From positions 1 to 16,178 of the forward strand of contig JAJPXK010000124.1 of assembly GCA_021205485.1 (NCBI GenBank): 16,178 bases of DNA, given 5' to 3'. The notes under the pieces were generated by a model that searched no databases, was not told the DNA's origin, and was given only the letters and a program-made list of their open reading frames with translations. The position numbers and the translations under genes were made by a program. This document shows, in pieces, positions 15,101 to 16,178 of the stretch. Positions within the stretch are counted from its first letter, which is position 1. Each line of letters begins with the position of its first letter. The DNA is from Clostridia bacterium. Lineage in GTDB: Bacteria; Bacillota; Clostridia; Christensenellales; Borkfalkiaceae.

Positions 15101-16178
15101 CGCTTGCAAGGCACAGCGCGAGGTATGTTTTTGCGTACGCCTCGCAAACGCCGTATCCCTTAGACGATACGCCGATTATATTGTGCGCCCATATGGCTGT
15201 TTCGGGCGTGGTTCCGTCGCTTTGGTACGCGTAGTCTATTTTGCCGATTATGTAATCGTGAATAGTCATCGCGATATCCAGCTCTGTCATATCTTCACTG
15301 ATTAAAGCGGCGGCTTCGGCAAACATTTCCGCTACGTCAGAATTGTACTGTAACCTGTCTGCGTAACAGCAATATTCGCCGTCTATACAGAAGGCCATAA
15401 AACCGCCTGTTATGGTAAGCGAATTTGCAAGCCAATAATACACAGGATTTTCAAGGTAAAATACCTTCCAAACGGATACCGCCTGTTCTGCCGTAAGGCT
15501 GTAATCGGAAAGATTAATTTTATATATTATGTATTGGCTGTCCGTAGCCGTTATGTCGCTTTGGTAGTTTGAAAAACCTTCGCTTACCCTATACAGAGTA
15601 TAATATAGCCGCTGCATTTCAAGTCCGTTGGTATCGTTTGCCAAAGCGTAGTAGCCGTATGTACTGTTGCCCGCGCTTGCGGCAATATCTTTCGCCGCGG
15701 TCCAGCTTTCTTTTTCCACCTCCGTTTTTCCGCAATCCGTTCCGTCAGAATTTACAAACGCAAAACCTTCGCTTGTTATGGCTATATATTCTGAAGAAGA
15801 ACCGTCGGAGTAGACAAGTTTATAAATATTATCGTCTACAAGGCTTATTTCGCCGTATTTAATGTTGTAGGTATAATCTTCGCCGCATACCCCTATTATA
15901 TACATTGCAAAAGAATAGTCCTCGGCTACAGATATGCTGTAAGTATATGTGTAAGTTTGCGAGCCGACCGTTTCTTCGTAATCAATTTCGGCAAACAATT
16001 CATACCCGTATGCGGCAATAGCTTGCTGAGCGACTATGATTTCGCCGCAGACCGAGCAATGAGAGCCTTCCGTCAACCCGGAGGTACTCAGTGTAGGATA
16101 AACATACTCATCTATAACTTCCGTGTGGTCTGTAGCAGGTATAGTTACCGTTTCTCTGCTTATTTCTTCGCCGCAGAC
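6162..16178 (-). CDS. Giant BspA-type LRR protein with transglutaminase-like domain (5' partial)
   Basis: The frame is open for 3338 codons and leaves the window with no start, so signal peptide and any anchor are not seen. Numbering here runs from the window edge. Residues 1-60 hold CSVCGE repeats. About 289-434 is a transglutaminase-like (papain-fold) domain with Cys345 (GVCEAYAKTY), His375 (THAWNLV) and Asp390 (YGVDCTWDD) placed as a catalytic triad. About 490-735 is Tyr/Thr/Asn-rich beta structure without a recognised family. About 770-3282 is an array of some 75 LRR_5 repeats of 23 residues, consensus SVTIPDSVTSIGDYAFYNCSSL. The end (3283-3338) is a Tyr-rich cap ending GDIAVWT, with no LPxTG or transmembrane segment. 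Such proteins in gut Firmicutes are secreted or surface-bound and are thought to bind proteins or polysaccharides. Ligand and reaction (crosslinking or proteolysis) cannot be read from the sequence. Confidence 0.9.
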   Translation of the reverse strand, partial: VCGEEISRETVTIPATDHTEVIDEYVYPTLSTSGLTEGSHCSVCGEIIVAQQAIAAYGYELFAEIDYEETVGSQTYTYTYSISVAEDYSFAMYIIGVCGEDYTYNIKYGEISLVDDNIYKLVYSDGSSSEYIAITSEGFAFVNSDGTDCGKTEVEKESWTAAKDIAASAGNSTYGYYALANDTNGLEMQRLYYTLYRVSEGFSNYQSDITATDSQYIIYKINLSDYSLTAEQAVSVWKVFYLENPVYYWLANSLTITGGFMAFCIDGEYCCYADRLQYNSDVAEMFAEAAALISEDMTELDIAMTIHDYIIGKIDYAYQSDGTTPETAIWAHNIIGVSSKGYGVCEAYAKTYLALCLASGLDCVIVSGYASGETHAWNLVKIDGEWYGVDCTWDDTGTSDVSYACFGMSASSISAYRTADTSSEYGTDYLYDLPKATNWGAGFVTLYKGEEDLGLYINIDAAFAAMTDSSADYTIELYAYTYSEADHYIYSEYSPVVSSITIQGILTDWGNGFFSVTPLYIDSNFTLNSNLEIYNIDLVVTELDLGEYTLTTSGYYCVLSGTIYDNKTTDNISIKDNTSYETEIYAELDISYFYGYTLFRSTTYISMYSGSYFIVYGGNVTIDNCILSNEHYGSIGVEQGGTLSINSLNYENPEEDYSSVYITLQFDSLESYPALYLGDVNVELQIYLNSSVTYEITDLDGNTAGTWTVTTDPFEVDVIATLGNADDFNNIIIYVLIEESNYAKDCTELYGVNENNQIVMVAEKVDDCFYIRDGKLIAYTGTDSVITIPDEVTVIGEEVFYYNDTLTSVTIQEGVTSINEAAFAYCSSLTTVNLPDSLLTVGGSAFEGCSSLVSVNVPDSVTYIGGSAFYNCTSLTNVTIGEGVTYIGANAFYCCTSLESVTLSEKVTYIGANAFYCCSSLTEIVIPDSVTYIGSGALHGCSALQSITLPFVGSAASDAEYTCFGYIFGTTFYDNGFVPSSLKYVTLTGGVIYEYAFSLCSSIESVTLGDGLTSVSEYAFYYCTSLKTVNLPEGVTSIGVNAFYNCASLTSINIPESVTSIGDQAFDKCTSIETIYFDAKALDDLSEYNYVFFNAGQESGGVTIYIGENVTKIPDYMFCQSQYILNVVFDDGGICQSIGDHAFSGCISLNSVNIPDSVTTIGDYAFNYCTSLENIDIPDEVASIGHMAFYNCTSLTSVTIGEGVVYIGSYSFNSCYALEQINYNAISAYDLSVSDYVFENAGKNAEQIILNIGAKVKNIPDYLFYSQWSSAHKITSVVFETGSVLERIGDYAFWYSESLAEINIPDTVTYIGEMAFYSCASLESVNIPESLTCIGDNAFRDCTSLTKVYYGGTASQWAGIAFEGNTSNPLYYAGYLYLGGDLATDITLNADINAYAFCGCLSITSVAIESGSTCVGPQAFYGCTSLVSMSMANGVTSIGNYAFYGCTSLKDIDIGSGVTSIGENAFRECTALTEIYYNAAVVEELSQSNVIFYNAGVEGGGIELTIGKNVAQIPANLFYAYGNGTYAANLTSIVFEDGGVCESIGVNAFYACYALTSVEIGDAVTSIGYGAFRSCTSLESLTIGKAVTSIDNYAFYGCKSLKSIYYNAIAMGTISQTYNIFYNAGQESGGITIYVGADVTKIPSYLFWGYSSLCGYAPMIIGVEFESGGVCASIDDFAFAYCSSLYSVTLDENLTSIGNNAFAYCSSLAAIDLPDGLLSIGSYAFMECSSIKTIEVPDSVTYICSGAFYLCSALESVTLPFVGYSLDDQTNNSFSYIFNSVPSSLKTVVITGGTEISDSAFRECTGITSITLPDGITSIGSRAFYYCSSLETVNIPEGVTSIGDYVFYCCSSLTNITIPEGVTCIGEYAFFRCSALASATLPTTITLIGDSAFYECASLISITIPVSVTNIGNSAFNGCTALKQIIFNAKAAEDLSENNYVFYYAGQESGGIAVTIGSQVTNIPDYLFCPTTWGYPEIASVTIESGSALQRIGDYAFYCCSGITSVSVESLSYIGERAFNECTSLESFTAGDGLTYIGQWAFNNCASLKNVSLGSGATEICYSAFNECTSLESFTIGYGATYIGSYAFYNCSSLISIVIPDSVTAIGSSAFCGCSSLQSITLPFIGPSSDSSENLYIGYIFGANAYYSNVSYVPSTLDTVVITGGADIASYAFSGCENIKYITIGSGASSIGEYAFKYCLSLISVNIPDTVTTIENYAFIECTALASITIPESVTKIGDYAFYYCTGLTEINFNANLTEELTSENNIFRLAGRDGGGLVVTIGANVEKVPAYLFCYSEQSVKITEAKFESGSICQSIGDYAFGYCIYLTSINIPDTVKTIGEGAFFCCSLLTGTIFGENSQVETIGDYAFYICSSIVNIVIPDTATSIGDYAFYNCSALESIVIGDGVEAIGTSVLAYCPSLKSLTAPFTGSSAENAEYTNFGYLFGVTSYNEQSYSMASALTDVTITGDNDIAAYAFYNCSVLTSIAITGNVSSVGSYAFYCCYAAETIAMPDTVEAIGEYAFYGCNSLASINLPNSLTSISDYMFYSCNSLTSVVIPDSVISIGYDAFWNCSSITDITIGSKVETIGAGAFYNCRSVSSLVIPNSVTSLGDGAFQRCVELQSITLPENIAEITAYLFYDCSSLASINIPEGVTFIGDYAFYNCTSLASVKIPEEVTYIGDYAFYYCTALTTINFDAAAMDDLLVDNNIFFCAGQEGGGITVTIGENVTYVPAYLFDPSDTTSYSPKITSIVFENGNVNTTIGEYAFYECVYLTSLTLSDNVTSIGQYAFCNCKLLTSLDMGEGLTSIGEYAFFGCSSLANVVVPDSVKYIGAKSFGGCISLESVTLPFLGSSSENEEYTNFDYIFTNGGYYSSSLTTVIITGGTAIADDAFLSCSSLENVILPETIVSIGRLAFAYCSSLKSIVIPDSVITIGNSAFANCVALESLTIGSGVTSIGNGAFSKCTALTEIFFNAVEMDDLSEDNQVFYCVGQSNNGITVTIGSKVTKIPAYLFYPYTNSGSYIPNIKSVLFADGCVCKSIGSYAFCYCNALKSITIPQSITAIDEYAFLYCYKLIEVCNLSTLDITAESIDNGFVARYAKNVYSSASGQSNLIYEGDYVFYNDEGTYYLIDYVGTDTDIILPDNIKGCNYSIYEYAFAFCGNLTSVTISDGVTSIGANSFEFCISIKSVIMPDSVLSIDDFVFYHCSSLTDITLSDNLTIISRYAFADCVALEYITIPDSVTAIYDTAFYNCTSLKSVVIPTSLSNVYYNAFSGCVALESVYYNGTADEWSEISFGGSYSDPTCYDATIYYYSASEPNYTDDYYWYYDENGDIAVWT
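6333..13871 (-). repeat. Coding array of about 75 LRR_5 repeats (69-bp period)
   Basis: Units of 23 codons follow xxVxIPdsVTsIGdyAFynCsSL, nearly all ending in a Cys four residues after the AF pair. The run is broken at fairly regular places by two longer modules (see findings). A third module (plus-strand positions about 6700-6960) carries NLSTLDIT and GDYVFYNDEGTYYLIDYVG, a type often seen in BspA-like proteins. Neighbouring units share long identical DNA stretches, so the array is prone to unequal recombination. Confidence 0.9.
9956..10129 (-). repeat. 138-bp internal duplication within the LRR array
   Basis: The 36 bp at 9956-9991 recur at 10094-10129 with two differences. The offset is 138 bp, exactly two LRR units. 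Both copies encode the FNECTSLESFT segment. This is a recent-looking two-unit duplication. Confidence 0.7.
14877..15314 (-). other. Transglutaminase-like domain within the giant protein
   Basis: This segment encodes MTELDIAMTIHDYI, then GYGVCEAYAKTYLALC with the nucleophile Cys codon at 15144-15146, ETHAWNLVKIDGEWYGVDCTWDD with His and Asp, and a trailing CFGMSASS. Order and spacing fit the Transglut_core family. Its base composition is visibly richer in GC than the LRR part. Confidence 0.85.
16041..16178 (-). repeat. CSVCGE repeats at the visible N-terminal end
   Basis: VCGEE at the window edge and CSVCGEII further in are 42 residues (126 bp) apart. The 12 bases TTCGCCGCAGAC are identical at 16041-16052 and 16167-16178. 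Between them lies an IPATDHTEV...YPTLSTSGLTEGSHC stretch. This is the repeat type with two closely spaced Cys found ahead of domains in clostridial surface proteins. The run most likely continues beyond the window. Confidence 0.75.

Noticed and set aside
16074..16076. TTG as the start codon of the giant gene
   Set aside because: It falls inside a CSVCGE repeat, has no convincing ribosome site, and the frame continues open to the window edge, so the gene is 5' partial.

Overview
The window reads as a chromosomal segment of a low-to-mid GC anaerobe of the Bacillota, most likely a gut Clostridia-type organism. The grounds are a BspA-type (LRR_5) surface protein carrying a transglutaminase-like domain and CSVCGE repeats, strong AGGAGG ribosome sites, hairpin terminators and a CCA-encoding tRNA-Ser. 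The taxonomic call is inference; no rRNA or other phylogenetic marker is present.

Layout. (1) 30-120: tRNA-Ser(GCU), followed by two terminator-like hairpins (120-155, 174-206) and a third, probably bidirectional one (254-293). (2) 311-607, minus strand: a small XRE-family HTH regulator. (3) 608-754: a divergent control region with an 18-bp palindrome, two 12-bp direct repeats sharing its half-site, and a good promoter pointing right. (4) 755-6080, plus strand: a three-gene restriction-modification-type operon. It encodes a short methyltransferase-like protein with a SAM-binding motif but no NPPY, an Eco57I-like N6-adenine methyltransferase (NPPY), and a 978-aa protein with a GIY-YIG-like N-terminus, a superfamily 2 helicase core and a small beta-barrel-like C-terminus. 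(5) 6081-6161: a convergent intergenic region with a large hairpin and a 16-bp palindrome. (6) 6162-16178, minus strand: one giant open frame of at least 3338 codons that runs off the right edge. It encodes CSVCGE repeats, a transglutaminase-like domain, a beta-rich region, then about 75 leucine-rich repeats.

How the genes fit together. The left half looks like a compact defence locus beside a tRNA gene: a controller-type HTH protein is divergent from the methylation and helicase/nuclease genes and probably acts on the shared control region. The two methyltransferase-like genes overlap by 8 bp. The helicase gene was apparently once coupled as tightly, but a 183-bp insertion of a dispersed repeat (GTCATTCTGAGCGAAG type) has separated it and duplicated the first 18 bases of its reading frame. 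The right half is an unrelated, probably surface-exposed or secreted protein whose N-terminus lies outside the window.

The most notable observations are the repeat insertion that rebuilt the helicase gene's start, the composition break inside the methyltransferase gene, the split methyltransferase pair tied to a GIY-YIG/helicase effector, and the higher-order modular structure of the giant LRR protein.
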